DNA of 35,936 bases, from contig NZ_CYSG01000025.1 of the NCBI RefSeq assembly GCF_001457775.1, positions 1 to 35,936 on the forward strand, written 5' to 3'. A program made the translations under genes and the position numbers. The notes below the pieces were generated by a model, which saw nothing but the letters and a program-made list of their open reading frames with translations, was not told where the DNA came from and did not search any database. Below, piece by piece: positions 15,650 through 23,588 of this stretch. Position 1 is the stretch's first letter; each line of letters starts with the position of its first letter. This stretch comes from Phaeobacter sp. CECT 5382 (GTDB lineage Bacteria > Pseudomonadota > Alphaproteobacteria > Rhodobacterales > Rhodobacteraceae).

Positions 15650-15870
15650 CGTCTTTCGGCCTCTTTGATCAAACGCACGATATGGCGGCCAAAATACCAG
15701 CTGGCCGGGATGCCTAAGGGCAGGCCCCAAACCAGTGCTTCATAGGGTGTCAGCGCCCGCCATCCAAGGGCTTGCGTGATCAGGGAGGCGAAAAACAGAT
15801 TGACCGCCGCCGCCCCTGCACCAAAGGGATAGAGCGCTGCCAAAAGTCGCCAGGAGGGACGATCTGTCAT
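15646..15870 (-). CDS. Small membrane protein of the nor operon (74 residues)
   Basis: Two hydrophobic helices lie at about residues 8-34 and 44-60, with a basic tail ending in EAERR, giving a hairpin-like inner-membrane protein. The start codon overlaps the preceding small gene by four bases, and its stop overlaps nnrU by four bases (ATGA at both joints), so it is almost certainly translated. Related nor operons carry short membrane genes named nnrT or norF at this place. The sequence alone does not let me say which, if either, this is. A role in assembling or activating nitric oxide reductase is inferred from position. Confidence 0.7.
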   Translation of the reverse strand: MTDRPSWRLLAALYPFGAGAAAVNLFFASLITQALGWRALTPYEALVWGLPLGIPASWYFGRHIVRLIKEAERR

Positions 15871-16043
15871 CGACGATTGACCAGAATATGCACAGCCCCC
15901 AGTGCCAGGATCAACGCGATCGAGGCCACGAGAAATGTCACTTCGGCGGCCGCGGTCTGTGGGAGTGGGATCGGGCGTTGAAAGCCTTCGGCCAAAACCG
16001 GCAGGGGCAGCAGCGCCATCAGGACGAGAAGAAGATGTTTCAT
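15867..16043 (-). CDS. Very small membrane protein of the nor operon (58 residues)
   Basis: The ATG at 16043 comes directly after the norD stop. The N-terminus is a signal-peptide-like stretch (MKHLLLVLMALLPLPVLAEG, possible cleavage after LA). A short polar, proline-rich linker follows, then one membrane helix (about residues 34-54) and a basic end (VNRR). The processed protein would therefore be a single-span protein of about 40 residues. It is embedded in an overlapping gene chain norD - this gene - 74-residue gene - nnrU, which argues strongly for translation. It may be the counterpart of NnrT in Rhodobacter, but that is not certain. Confidence 0.65.
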   Translation of the reverse strand: MKHLLLVLMALLPLPVLAEGFQRPIPLPQTAAAEVTFLVASIALILALGAVHILVNRR

Positions 16044-16044
16044 A

Positions 16045-17931
16045 TCAATGCTCCATGGTGAGGGATTGGTAGATTTCTGGTAGCGCGCGGGGCAGTCGGG
16101 CGGGGTCGGGCAGCAGGGTGAAACCGGCGCGGCCAAAAATGCGGGCAAACCAGTCCTGACCATCTGCGTCGATCACGACGCCATGCACGGCCTGACCCAG
16201 CGCGCGGGCTTCGCGCACAGCCATGCGGCTGTCTTCGATGCCATGCACGCCTTCATAGTGATCCAGATCATTGGGTTTGCCGTCCGTCAGCACCAGCAAC
16301 AGCCGACGATCAGACCCTTCCTCGGCCAGCTGGGCAGAGGCATGGCGGATGGCGGCGCCAAGACGGGTGTAGTGACCGGGTTTGAAACTGCCGATGCGGG
16401 CGGTGATTTCTGCGCTCATTGGGTCGTCAAAACTCTTGGCGCGGGACATGAAAACGCGATCACGCCGCAGTGAGGAAAATCCCCAGATCGCCAGCCGGTC
16501 GCCAGCCGTTGAGATCCCTGCCGCCAGCGCCGCGAGCGAGTCGCGGGCAGTGTCGATGACCGGGCGGTCCTTGACCACCGCCTCAGTCGAGCGGGAGCAA
16601 TCCATCAGCACGGCAACGCTGAGGTCGCGTGCCATAGGGCGGCTGGCCTGCCAGATGCGGTCGCTGCCCTCTTGTCCGGCAGCAAGATCGACTTGGCTCG
16701 CAACCACCGCATCAAGATCGAGATCATTGCCATCAAGCTGGCGCGCCAGCGTCACCCGGCGCGGGTGCAGTGGCGCAAACTGTCGGCTGACACGCGCCAC
16801 CAGTCGCGCGTCGGGGGAGAAGCTGTCAGCAGGGGCCGCGTCGCTTGCCAGGATACGGCAATAGGAGGGCATCATCTCGCCACTTCGGTGGTTCCATTCC
16901 GGATAGGTGAACTTGCCCGCCAAGCGCTCCTGTTCGGCCTCTTGTGGTGACAGGTCCAGCGACAGACGCAGGCGCGAGGCAGCGCGTTTGAGGTTCTGTG
17001 ACAGGGTGATCTGGTCCTGATCCTCGGCCGCCTTTTGAGCGTTCTCATTGTCGTCATCGTCGACCATGCGGTTGATATTCAGACTTTCGGCCCAGGACAT
17101 GATCGATTCAAACCGGTGCATGATAAAGCTGTCGCGCCGATTGGCCTGATCCCGCTCTTCGCGCTTGCCTTCCTTGCGGCTGGCCATGGCAAGGCCGGGA
17201 TTGCTTTGCGGCTCTGCTGGATCTGCAGCCGCACCTTTCCCAGTTGAGCGTGACAGCAAGCGCAGCCAGATCGGTACCGGTTGATAGGTTTGATAGCCGC
17301 GCGGTGTCACCATGCTTTGGGTTGGAAGTTCGGGAGCGGACGCGTCCCTGTGCAACTGCCCTTCAATCACCGCTTCGATCAGGCGTTCGAGCCTTGGCAG
17401 ACCACTTCGGGCACGGCTGTGCGACAGCTCCTGACAAAAACTGCGATAAGAGAAGCGCAGGCCGGGGCAGGCAGCATAGGTCGCACGCACGGCAAGGAAA
17501 TTGGCGCCGACCGTGGCTTGATCATTTTTGAAGGCATCTTCATGCCCGTCCGGAACAATGACATGCGCGGCCATTGCTGCCAGCCAAAGATAGGCCTGCC
17601 GGTTCAAGCTGCGACTGGAAAATATCGCCATCACGGGGGGCAGACGCAGGCGCGCGCCATCAAAATCCGCCACATGCTCCATTTCGCGGGCGGTGCCGAT
17701 GCGGCGTAGCGGGTCCAGCCGATGCGCCGATGCGGCAGCGGGGGATTCGAGGATCTCGATGCCACCGGCCCCGCCAAAGCCCTTGAATAGCATGGCGATG
17801 CTGGTGCGCATCTCTGCCAGTGTGACGGCGGCCTCAGCATGCCCGCCTTTGGCACCAAAGCCACTGGCCATGTCATGCCAGAGATTACCAACGGTCTCTT
17901 CCGGCTCCATCAGATCAAGCGGGCGGATCAT
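16045..17931 (-). CDS. norD: Nitric oxide reductase activation protein NorD
   Basis: Cytoplasmic partner of the NorQ ATPase, needed to obtain active nitric oxide reductase, probably by helping insert the non-heme iron. The C-terminal third is a von Willebrand factor A domain with a MIDAS-like DCSRSTE motif, the downstream LVLTDGKPND segment, and VVIDADGQ. The middle part is highly charged, including VDDDDNEN. ATG 17931 is chosen just behind the norQ stop. Earlier in-frame starts would overlap norQ further. Length is 628 residues, normal for NorD. The order norQ-norD-small genes-nnrU fits Rhodobacterales. Confidence 0.95.
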   Translation of the reverse strand: MIRPLDLMEPEETVGNLWHDMASGFGAKGGHAEAAVTLAEMRTSIAMLFKGFGGAGGIEILESPAAASAHRLDPLRRIGTAREMEHVADFDGARLRLPPVMAIFSSRSLNRQAYLWLAAMAAHVIVPDGHEDAFKNDQATVGANFLAVRATYAACPGLRFSYRSFCQELSHSRARSGLPRLERLIEAVIEGQLHRDASAPELPTQSMVTPRGYQTYQPVPIWLRLLSRSTGKGAAADPAEPQSNPGLAMASRKEGKREERDQANRRDSFIMHRFESIMSWAESLNINRMVDDDDNENAQKAAEDQDQITLSQNLKRAASRLRLSLDLSPQEAEQERLAGKFTYPEWNHRSGEMMPSYCRILASDAAPADSFSPDARLVARVSRQFAPLHPRRVTLARQLDGNDLDLDAVVASQVDLAAGQEGSDRIWQASRPMARDLSVAVLMDCSRSTEAVVKDRPVIDTARDSLAALAAGISTAGDRLAIWGFSSLRRDRVFMSRAKSFDDPMSAEITARIGSFKPGHYTRLGAAIRHASAQLAEEGSDRRLLLVLTDGKPNDLDHYEGVHGIEDSRMAVREARALGQAVHGVVIDADGQDWFARIFGRAGFTLLPDPARLPRALPEIYQSLTMEH

Positions 17932-17935
17932 CACA

Positions 17936-18730
17936 TCACCCGTAGACGCTGGCGGCGAGGTCGCGCAGCGCTTGGCAGACGTCTTCCTCGTCACTGAGGG
18001 GCGCGATGATGGCGGCCTCGAGTGCGGCCTCGACGCACAAGCCTTTGGCCATCAGGGTGGCGGCATATATCAGCAGCCGGGTCGAGACACCTTCCTCAAG
18101 ATCCATCCCCGACAGATTACGGATGTGCCCGGCCAGACGCACCAGATTGGCAGAGCGTTCGGCGTCCAAACCGCTTTCAGCTGCCACCACCGCGGTTTCA
18201 TCCGCAGGCGCCGGAAAGTCGAAACTTGCGGAAAGGAAGCGCTGCCGGGTCGAGGGTTTCAGCTTTTTCAGGATGTTCTGATAGCCAGGGTTGTAGCTGG
18301 CCACCAACATGAAACTCTTGGGTGCCACCAGCTCTTCGCCGGTTCGGTCAATCACCAGGCGACGACGATCATCGGTCAGCGGGTGCAGGACCACGGCGAC
18401 ATCTTTGCGGGCTTCGATCACCTCATCTAGATAGCAAATGCCGCCTTCGCGTACCGCGCGGGTCAGCGGCCCGTCTACCCAGATGGTCTCGCCGCCCTTT
18501 AGCAAATAGCGGCCAATCAGATCGGCAGCCGACAGATCATCATGGCAGGCAACTGTGTGGAGTGGCAGACCAAGCCGGGCTGCCATGTGTTCAACATAGC
18601 GGGTCTTACCGCAGCCGGTCGGCCCCTTCAAAAGAAGGGGCAAACCATTGTCATGGGCCATCTCGAACAGCGCGCATTCATTGCCTGCGGGCTGATAGAA
18701 TGGCAGGTGTGGTGTGTGGATCGCGTTCAT
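17936..18730 (-). CDS. norQ: Nitric oxide reductase-associated AAA+ ATPase NorQ
   Basis: MoxR-type AAA+ ATPase that works with NorD to activate the NorCB enzyme. Walker A is GPTGCGKT (residues 36-43). Walker B is GGICYLDEVIEAR. A sensor-1 region is visible in FMLVASYNPGYQ, and an arginine-finger-type segment is visible in KPSTRQRF. Length is 264 residues, as usual for NorQ/NirQ. ATG 18730 lies four bases after the norB stop, with GGAGAATAAGCC before it inside the end of norB. It is tightly packed between norB and norD. Confidence 0.96.
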   Translation of the reverse strand: MNAIHTPHLPFYQPAGNECALFEMAHDNGLPLLLKGPTGCGKTRYVEHMAARLGLPLHTVACHDDLSAADLIGRYLLKGGETIWVDGPLTRAVREGGICYLDEVIEARKDVAVVLHPLTDDRRRLVIDRTGEELVAPKSFMLVASYNPGYQNILKKLKPSTRQRFLSASFDFPAPADETAVVAAESGLDAERSANLVRLAGHIRNLSGMDLEEGVSTRLLIYAATLMAKGLCVEAALEAAIIAPLSDEEDVCQALRDLAASVYG

Positions 18731-18733
18731 GGC

Positions 18734-20077
18734 TTATTCTCCGGGCACAGCATTGGGGCCGGGTTTCACCACTTCGCGGCGCACCACCAGCTGGCTGTAG
18801 ATGAACAGAAGTGCTCCGATGACAAAGACCGCGCCGGCACCCAGACGCATCATGTAGAAAAGGCCCAGCTGGTCCTGCACATCCATGTAGTAGTCGCCAA
18901 CGATGCGTTGCATATGGGTCTGGATGGTGCCGGCAAAGGTTAGCACAAAGGTCATGAAGGCCATACCACCGGTCATCAGCCAGAACGACGTCATGTTGAG
19001 CACTTGATTGAAGGGATCACGTCCCCGCAGGATTGGCATCGCATAGGTAAAGATCGCCAGGTTCATCGCCACATAGGCACCGTAAAAGGCGAGGTGGCCA
19101 TGGGCTGCGGTGATCTGGGTGCCGTGGGTATAGTAGTTGACCCCGTGCAGCGTATGCAGGAAACCCCAGACGCCAGCGCCAAAGAAGGCCACCGTGGATG
19201 CGCCCAGCGACCACAGCAAGGCGGCCTTGTTAGGATGGTTCTTGCGACCTTTCCAGACCATGATGAAGGCAAAGCACATCATCGCAAAGAAGGGTGCGAC
19301 CTCAAAGGTCGAAAAGATCGAGCCGATCCACTGCCAGTAGCCCGGTGTGCCGATCCAATAGAAGTGGTGACCAGTGCCCAGGATGCCTGAGAACAGGGCT
19401 GTGGCGACGATGATATAAAGCCATTTTTCAACAACTTCGCGGTCGACACCGGTGAGTTTCAACATCAGATAGCCAAGGATCGCGGCCATGACCAATTCCC
19501 AGGTGGCTTCGACCCAGAGATGCACCACAAACCACCAATACATTTTATCAAGGCTGAGGTTGTCGGGGTTGATGAAGGCAAAGACCCAGAGCAGGCACAG
19601 GAGCCACAGACCCATCAGCAGGATATTGGTGATCGCGGTCTTGCGACCGGCCAGCACGGTGAGGGTGATATTGATCAGGAAAATCACCGCAGCAACAAGA
19701 ATGCCGAATTTGACCCAAAGCGGCTGCTCCAGGAACTCACGCCCACCGTGGATACCCACAAGGTACGAGCCGACAGCACCCAGGGTGCCAACCACCAGAA
19801 TGGCGAGTTGGATATAGGCCAGTTTCACTGAAAACAGCTCGCGCTCGGATTCTTCGGGCACTAGGAAATAGGCGGCGCCAAAGAAGCCCAGTAGGAGCCA
19901 GACGATCAGGGCATTGGTGTGCAGCATGCGGATGATGTTGAACGGCAAAAGCTCACTCAACGTGTTGGGAGAGACATAGATCCAGGCGGCCAAGAGCCCA
20001 CCCAGTACCTGAATGGCAAAGAGTCCCATGGCCGCCATGAAATAGGCATAGGCCACTTTTTGTGATTGGTATTTCAT
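18734..20077 (-). CDS. norB: Nitric oxide reductase large subunit NorB
   Basis: Catalytic subunit of cytochrome c-dependent nitric oxide reductase (2 NO to N2O) in the inner membrane. It has about 12 helices and 447 residues, typical of cNOR. Heme and FeB ligands are visible: His in RMLHTNALIVW (heme b), His in VVHLWVEATWE, the His pair in GTGHHFYW (FeB), and the two His in AAHGHLAFYG (hemes). The essential glutamates are seen in WVEATWE and STFEVAPFF. The start follows GGGAGAAATCAA. It lies 12 bases after norC in the same operon. Confidence 0.98.
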   Translation of the reverse strand: MKYQSQKVAYAYFMAAMGLFAIQVLGGLLAAWIYVSPNTLSELLPFNIIRMLHTNALIVWLLLGFFGAAYFLVPEESERELFSVKLAYIQLAILVVGTLGAVGSYLVGIHGGREFLEQPLWVKFGILVAAVIFLINITLTVLAGRKTAITNILLMGLWLLCLLWVFAFINPDNLSLDKMYWWFVVHLWVEATWELVMAAILGYLMLKLTGVDREVVEKWLYIIVATALFSGILGTGHHFYWIGTPGYWQWIGSIFSTFEVAPFFAMMCFAFIMVWKGRKNHPNKAALLWSLGASTVAFFGAGVWGFLHTLHGVNYYTHGTQITAAHGHLAFYGAYVAMNLAIFTYAMPILRGRDPFNQVLNMTSFWLMTGGMAFMTFVLTFAGTIQTHMQRIVGDYYMDVQDQLGLFYMMRLGAGAVFVIGALLFIYSQLVVRREVVKPGPNAVPGE

Positions 20078-20089
20078 TTGATTTCTCCC

Positions 20090-20542
20090 TTAGCCCGCGT
20101 CATTCGGTGGCCAGTTCTGGGTATCGGTCTGATCCGCCCAGCGTAGGAATTCTGACAGCGCACGGGTTTCGTCCTCGGTGAGGTTGAACTGCGGCATCTG
20201 GCGGCGACCCTCAACACCCGAGGGCTGGGACTTCATCCAGCCATCCAGCGCTTCAAAGGCTTCTTCGGGATCTTCGAGCACATCCCAGCGGGTCATCACA
20301 TTGCCAACTTCGGGTGCAAAGTAGGCGCCTTCGCCATGGAGCGTGTGGCAGTTGATGCAGGAGTGGCGCTCCCAGATGTGTTTGCCTTTGACCACCTCTT
20401 CGCTCAGCTCCATCCCGGCGGTGGACTTTTCCACGATGAAGCGGTGGCTTTGCACGGTCATGGCCACAAAAACGACGACGAAGAACAAGGAGCCTCCGTA
20501 GAACACGTTCCTGGCCCGCGCTTTGGTAAGTATTTCTGACAT
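20090..20542 (-). CDS. norC: Nitric oxide reductase cytochrome c subunit NorC
   Basis: Membrane-anchored monoheme cytochrome c that passes electrons to NorB. An uncleaved N-terminal anchor (about residues 13-32, NVFYGGSLFFVVVFVAMTVQ) is followed by the heme motif CINCH. The distal Met ligand is probably the one in RRQMPQFNLTEDE. Length is 150 residues, as expected. ATG 20542 is chosen because the upstream extension of the frame crosses the regulatory box and has no domain. First gene of norCBQD-nnrU, with a Crp/Fnr-type box about 60 bases upstream. Confidence 0.97.
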   Translation of the reverse strand: MSEILTKARARNVFYGGSLFFVVVFVAMTVQSHRFIVEKSTAGMELSEEVVKGKHIWERHSCINCHTLHGEGAYFAPEVGNVMTRWDVLEDPEEAFEALDGWMKSQPSGVEGRRQMPQFNLTEDETRALSEFLRWADQTDTQNWPPNDAG

Positions 20543-20602
20543 TTCGCGGTCCTGAGTAGAGTTGCGGATGTCAGTGTCTAGCGCGGCCGTCGGGCCAGGA
20601 TG

Positions 20603-20616
20603 TTGTGCAAACGCAA
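20603..20616. promoter_or_regulatory. NnrR/DNR-type Crp-Fnr box between norC and the DUF1858 gene
   Basis: TTGTG-CAAA-CGCAA fits the TTGNN-N4-NNCAA spacing of Fnr-like sites. The TTGCG half-site is typical of nitric oxide-sensing members (NnrR, Nnr, DNR). It is 61 bp upstream of the norC start and 51 bp upstream of the DUF1858 start. A single site could therefore drive both directions. The likely regulator is encoded at 20965-21660. Confidence 0.75.
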
Positions 20617-20666
20617 AGAAGACAGGGGTTGCCTCGGTCACTCTGTACCGCAAGGAGACCCGGGAT

Positions 20667-20933
20667 ATGGTGACAGTTGACACGGAAATGCGGGCGACAT
20701 GGCCAGAGAACGTGCCAGAGAACGTGCCGGAAAAGCTACCGGAGATGATGCTGGTCGACCTGCTGACCTGTTGGCCGCACAGCGCCGAAGTGTTCTGGCA
20801 ATACAAAATGCATTGCCCTGGGTGTCCGTTTGCACGGTTTCACACGGTTCAGGAGGCCTGCCGGGAACACCGAACCCCAACAGATGAGTTCTTGGCCGCT
20901 CTGGCTCAGGCCCTGAGAGCGGGGCCAGGCTGA
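20667..20933 (+). CDS. DUF1858 CxxC redox-disulfide protein, divergent from norC
   Basis: Small cytoplasmic protein of 88 residues. The C-terminal part is a DUF1858 domain with the signature HCPGCPFA near residue 50. This CxxC motif is known from hybrid-cluster-protein-associated redox disulfide domains. The N-terminal part contains a short tandem repeat (PENVPENVPEKLPE), encoded by an imperfect DNA repeat at about 20700-20740. ATG 20667 follows AAGGAGA at ideal spacing, so the longer frame beginning at TTG 20562 is rejected. It shares the box at 20603 with norC, suggesting induction by nitric oxide. Function is unproven. A thiol or iron-sulfur repair role would fit the family. Confidence 0.82.
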   Translation: MVTVDTEMRATWPENVPENVPEKLPEMMLVDLLTCWPHSAEVFWQYKMHCPGCPFARFHTVQEACREHRTPTDEFLAALAQALRAGPG

Positions 20934-20964
20934 TATGGGGCAAGCTGATAGGCGAGGATGGAGA

Positions 20965-21660
20965 TTAGCTTTGCGCTCCGCTGAGCAGCAAAAGCCGGTG
21001 GGGGTCGGTCACAACGATACGTTTGCGTGCCGATTTCACGATACCTGATTTTTCCCAGGCTGACAGCAGACGGCTGACAGTGTGCAATGTAGTGCCGGTC
21101 ATTTCGGAAATGTTCTGGCGGGTGATGGGAAAGGCGATTTCGACACCGCCGTCTACCTTGCGCCCCGATTGGCTGACCAGCCGCAACAGGGCTGCCGCCA
21201 CTCGACGTTCCACTGCCTGGGTCGCGAGTTCGGTAATCCGGGTCTGCATCTCACCAAGGCGCGCGCCCAGGGTTTTGTAGGTTTCGGTAGCAAAGCTGGG
21301 GTAGTTCTGCGTGAACTCCTCCCACAGGCGTACAGGCCAGGACAGCGCCAGAGATTCCGTGGCAGCCATGGCGGTTGCGGGGTAGGTGTCGCGCTGCAGT
21401 GCAGGGGCTATGCCGAACAACTGGCCGGGAGAGATATGCAAAGCAATGATCTGCTCACCCTCGGGGGTGGTGCGTATCACCCGTAAATATCCATCCAAGA
21501 GCAGGAAAAAACGGTCAGCGTCCTGGCCTTCGTGAAAGATGGCGGATTCGTGATCGTAGCGTTTAGGGGTTGCCTGATCGAGGATAGCGCGGATCTGTGC
21601 ACGGTCTAGCGCTGAAAATGGCGGCAGGTCGGTCAATAGGCTTTCGTCAAGCTGGGCCAA
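20965..21660 (-). CDS. nnrR: Crp/Fnr-family regulator, probable nitric oxide sensor NnrR
   Basis: Transcriptional activator with an N-terminal cyclic-nucleotide-like beta-roll (residues about 20-130, including GYLRVIRTTPEGEQIIALH). The C-terminal helix-turn-helix is in ITRQNISEMTGTTLHTVSRL. The N-terminal cysteine cluster of oxygen-sensing Fnr is absent, as in NnrR and DNR, which use heme to sense NO. The start is TTG 21660, with CGGAG six to seven bases before it. A TTG at 21678 is less likely because it lacks that spacing. Length is 231 residues. Its place beside nor genes and an NnrR-type box supports the name, but family members overlap, so the symbol is probable rather than proven. Confidence 0.82.
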   Translation of the reverse strand: MAQLDESLLTDLPPFSALDRAQIRAILDQATPKRYDHESAIFHEGQDADRFFLLLDGYLRVIRTTPEGEQIIALHISPGQLFGIAPALQRDTYPATAMAATESLALSWPVRLWEEFTQNYPSFATETYKTLGARLGEMQTRITELATQAVERRVAAALLRLVSQSGRKVDGGVEIAFPITRQNISEMTGTTLHTVSRLLSAWEKSGIVKSARKRIVVTDPHRLLLLSGAQS

Positions 21661-21715
21661 GGTATCTCCGTACTGCAAAAAAGTTGCGCTTCAGGCTCAA
21701 GTTTTGGGCACAAGT

Positions 21716-21729
21716 TTGAGGCAGAACAA
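21716..21729. promoter_or_regulatory. Weak Fnr-like box between nnrR and nnrS
   Basis: TTGAG-GCAG-AACAA has the correct 14-base spacing but poor inner half-site match. It lies 56 bp upstream of the nnrR start and about 150 bp upstream of nnrS. It could mediate autoregulation or be chance. Confidence 0.3.
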
Positions 21730-21880
21730 CGTTGCCTGCTCGTTGATACCGCATAGCTGAGGCAGAGAAAATACCAAGCTGCCAGATCATTGGTGAAACC
21801 AGCTGATCCTATTCCTCTTAGTCTGCCCATGTAGTGTCTTGTGTGAGCGGGGGTAAGGATCGGCTACTAAGGAACGCAAG

Positions 21881-23113
21881 ATGACCGCATGTCCCACCTT
21901 TGCAGGCCCCGCCCTGTTTTCTTACGGGTTTCGGCCTTTCTTTGCGGCCGCCTGCATTTTCGGGTTTCTGGTGGTGCCGCTTTGGGTGCTGATCTGGCGC
22001 GGGTCGCTGGAGTATCAGGGGCATTTTGGTGCAGTGGATTGGCACATCCACGAGATGATTTTTGGTTATGGCAGTGCGGTTCTTGCTGGGTTCCTGTTTA
22101 CCGCAGTGCCCAATTGGACTGCGCGGATGCCAGTGCGCGGATTGCCCTTGGCGGTGCTGTTTGCGGTTTGGATACTGGGGCGTTTGGCGCTGTGGGGAGG
22201 GCTTGTGGCCCCCGGGCTCGCTTTGGTGGTGGAGTGCAGTTTTTTGCTGCTGGTCGCGGCGATGATCGCACGCGAGATTATTGCGGGAAAAAACTGGCGC
22301 AATCTCAAGGTTCTGGTGCCGGTCTTGCTGCTGGGAGCTGGCAATATCCTGTTCCACCTAGAGGTCATACTATCGGGCGCATCTGACTATGGTCGCCGTT
22401 TCGGCATCGCACTGCTGGTGTTCCTGATCATGTTGATTGGTGGCCGTATCATCCCGAGTTTCACCCGCAATTGGCTGGCCAAAGAGCGGGGGCAGGACGG
22501 GCCGATGCCTATTCCCTTTTCCCGGTTTGATGCGGTCGCGCTGGCCTTCGGGGTGGCGGCCTTGGTGGGCTGGACCCTTGCGCCTGAATCCGTGGTTTCG
22601 GCAGTGCTTTTGCTGCTGGCCGGGGTCTTGCACATCGCTCGTCTGACCCGCTGGCAGGGACAGGCGGTTTTGCGGTCCCCGCTGCTGGTGATGTTGCATG
22701 TTGCCTATATTTTCATCCCGTTGGGACTGATGGTGTCTGGCTTTGCAGCGCTCGGGCTGGTGGAGCAGGTCGCGGCGGTCCATCTGTTGGGAATCGGTGC
22801 CATCGGTGGCATGACCGTGGCGGTGATGATGCGTGCAACCCTTGGCCACACTGGACGTGCTTTGGTGGCCGGGCCAGTTCTAACATTGGGTTTCGGGTTG
22901 CTTTTGGCAGCTGCGGTCGCTCGGATCGGCAGCGGGATATTGGCGGACCTGGGGTTGGACGGGGTGCTTCTGTCGGCCGGGTTCTGGACGGTTTCCTTTG
23001 CCGTTTTGTGCCTGCGCATGCTGCCTTGGCTTGTGCTGCCAAAGGCTGCGCGGCGCAAACCGAATCCCGCCCCTCAACAAGCAGTGAACCCATCCCCTAA
23101 AGTAGCCGGATAG
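21881..23113 (+). CDS. nnrS: NnrS-family heme/copper membrane protein
   Basis: Twelve-helix inner-membrane protein of 410 residues associated with protection from nitric oxide stress. Family features include FSYGFRPFFAAA at the N-terminus, WHIHEMIFGYG (histidines proposed for heme or copper), IGGRIIPSFTRNWL, LHVAYIFIPLGL and GGMTVAVMMRATLGHTGR. ATG 21881 follows AAGGAACG. NnrS is known in several denitrifiers as an NnrR-regulated gene containing heme and copper. Here it is divergent from nnrR, completing the NO-response block. The last 25 residues are polar and proline-rich. Confidence 0.95.
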   Translation: MTACPTFAGPALFSYGFRPFFAAACIFGFLVVPLWVLIWRGSLEYQGHFGAVDWHIHEMIFGYGSAVLAGFLFTAVPNWTARMPVRGLPLAVLFAVWILGRLALWGGLVAPGLALVVECSFLLLVAAMIAREIIAGKNWRNLKVLVPVLLLGAGNILFHLEVILSGASDYGRRFGIALLVFLIMLIGGRIIPSFTRNWLAKERGQDGPMPIPFSRFDAVALAFGVAALVGWTLAPESVVSAVLLLLAGVLHIARLTRWQGQAVLRSPLLVMLHVAYIFIPLGLMVSGFAALGLVEQVAAVHLLGIGAIGGMTVAVMMRATLGHTGRALVAGPVLTLGFGLLLAAAVARIGSGILADLGLDGVLLSAGFWTVSFAVLCLRMLPWLVLPKAARRKPNPAPQQAVNPSPKVAG

Positions 23114-23588
23114 TAATATAATTCAGTACATTAACTCGGCATGATCTAGGTAAAAGCCAAAGGTCAGGCCGGGTTGCATTCCTGCGTTGGCGGCTGGTGT
23201 GAGCAGGGGAGGTCTGGTCTGCGCCCGCGATGCGGAGTGCGACTTGAGTGGCGGAATTCAACCTGCCAATGTCAAGGTGCAGGACTGCACAGGTCTTAGG
23301 GCGCGCTCGTTTTCTTTTGATGGCAAAATCTGCACTCAGCCTGAGATACTATTTTAGGGTTCAATATTTTAATCTTGAAATAAAACATGAATGCCGCCTA
23401 CAGTTTTGGACAAGTCGGCTGATCAAGGTCGCAGGCGCACTCCGTTTGGCCTTGTCTCCACAAAAGGGGGCTCCAAAGAAGAGCGAAGAAAAACTGGCGC
23501 CTTTCGCTTGATGCGGGAATAGTGACGTCATGCAATCCGTGATCAACGCGGGGCAAAGACAACGAGAACTCAGGGAAGGACATTTGAA
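23114..23588. other. Intergenic region with a possible promoter for the Liv operon
   Basis: No convincing gene. A plus-strand frame of 87 codons (23248-23511) has no ribosome site and no recognisable domain. A candidate promoter is TTGAAA (23375-23380), 18 bases, TACAGT (23399-23404), in the most AT-rich part of the gap. This would give a leader of about 180 bases before the binding-protein gene. No riboswitch class is recognised. Confidence 0.4.

Noticed and set aside
23248-23511. Plus-strand open frame of 87 codons upstream of the ABC operon
   Set aside because: No ribosome site, atypical composition, and it overlaps the best promoter candidate.
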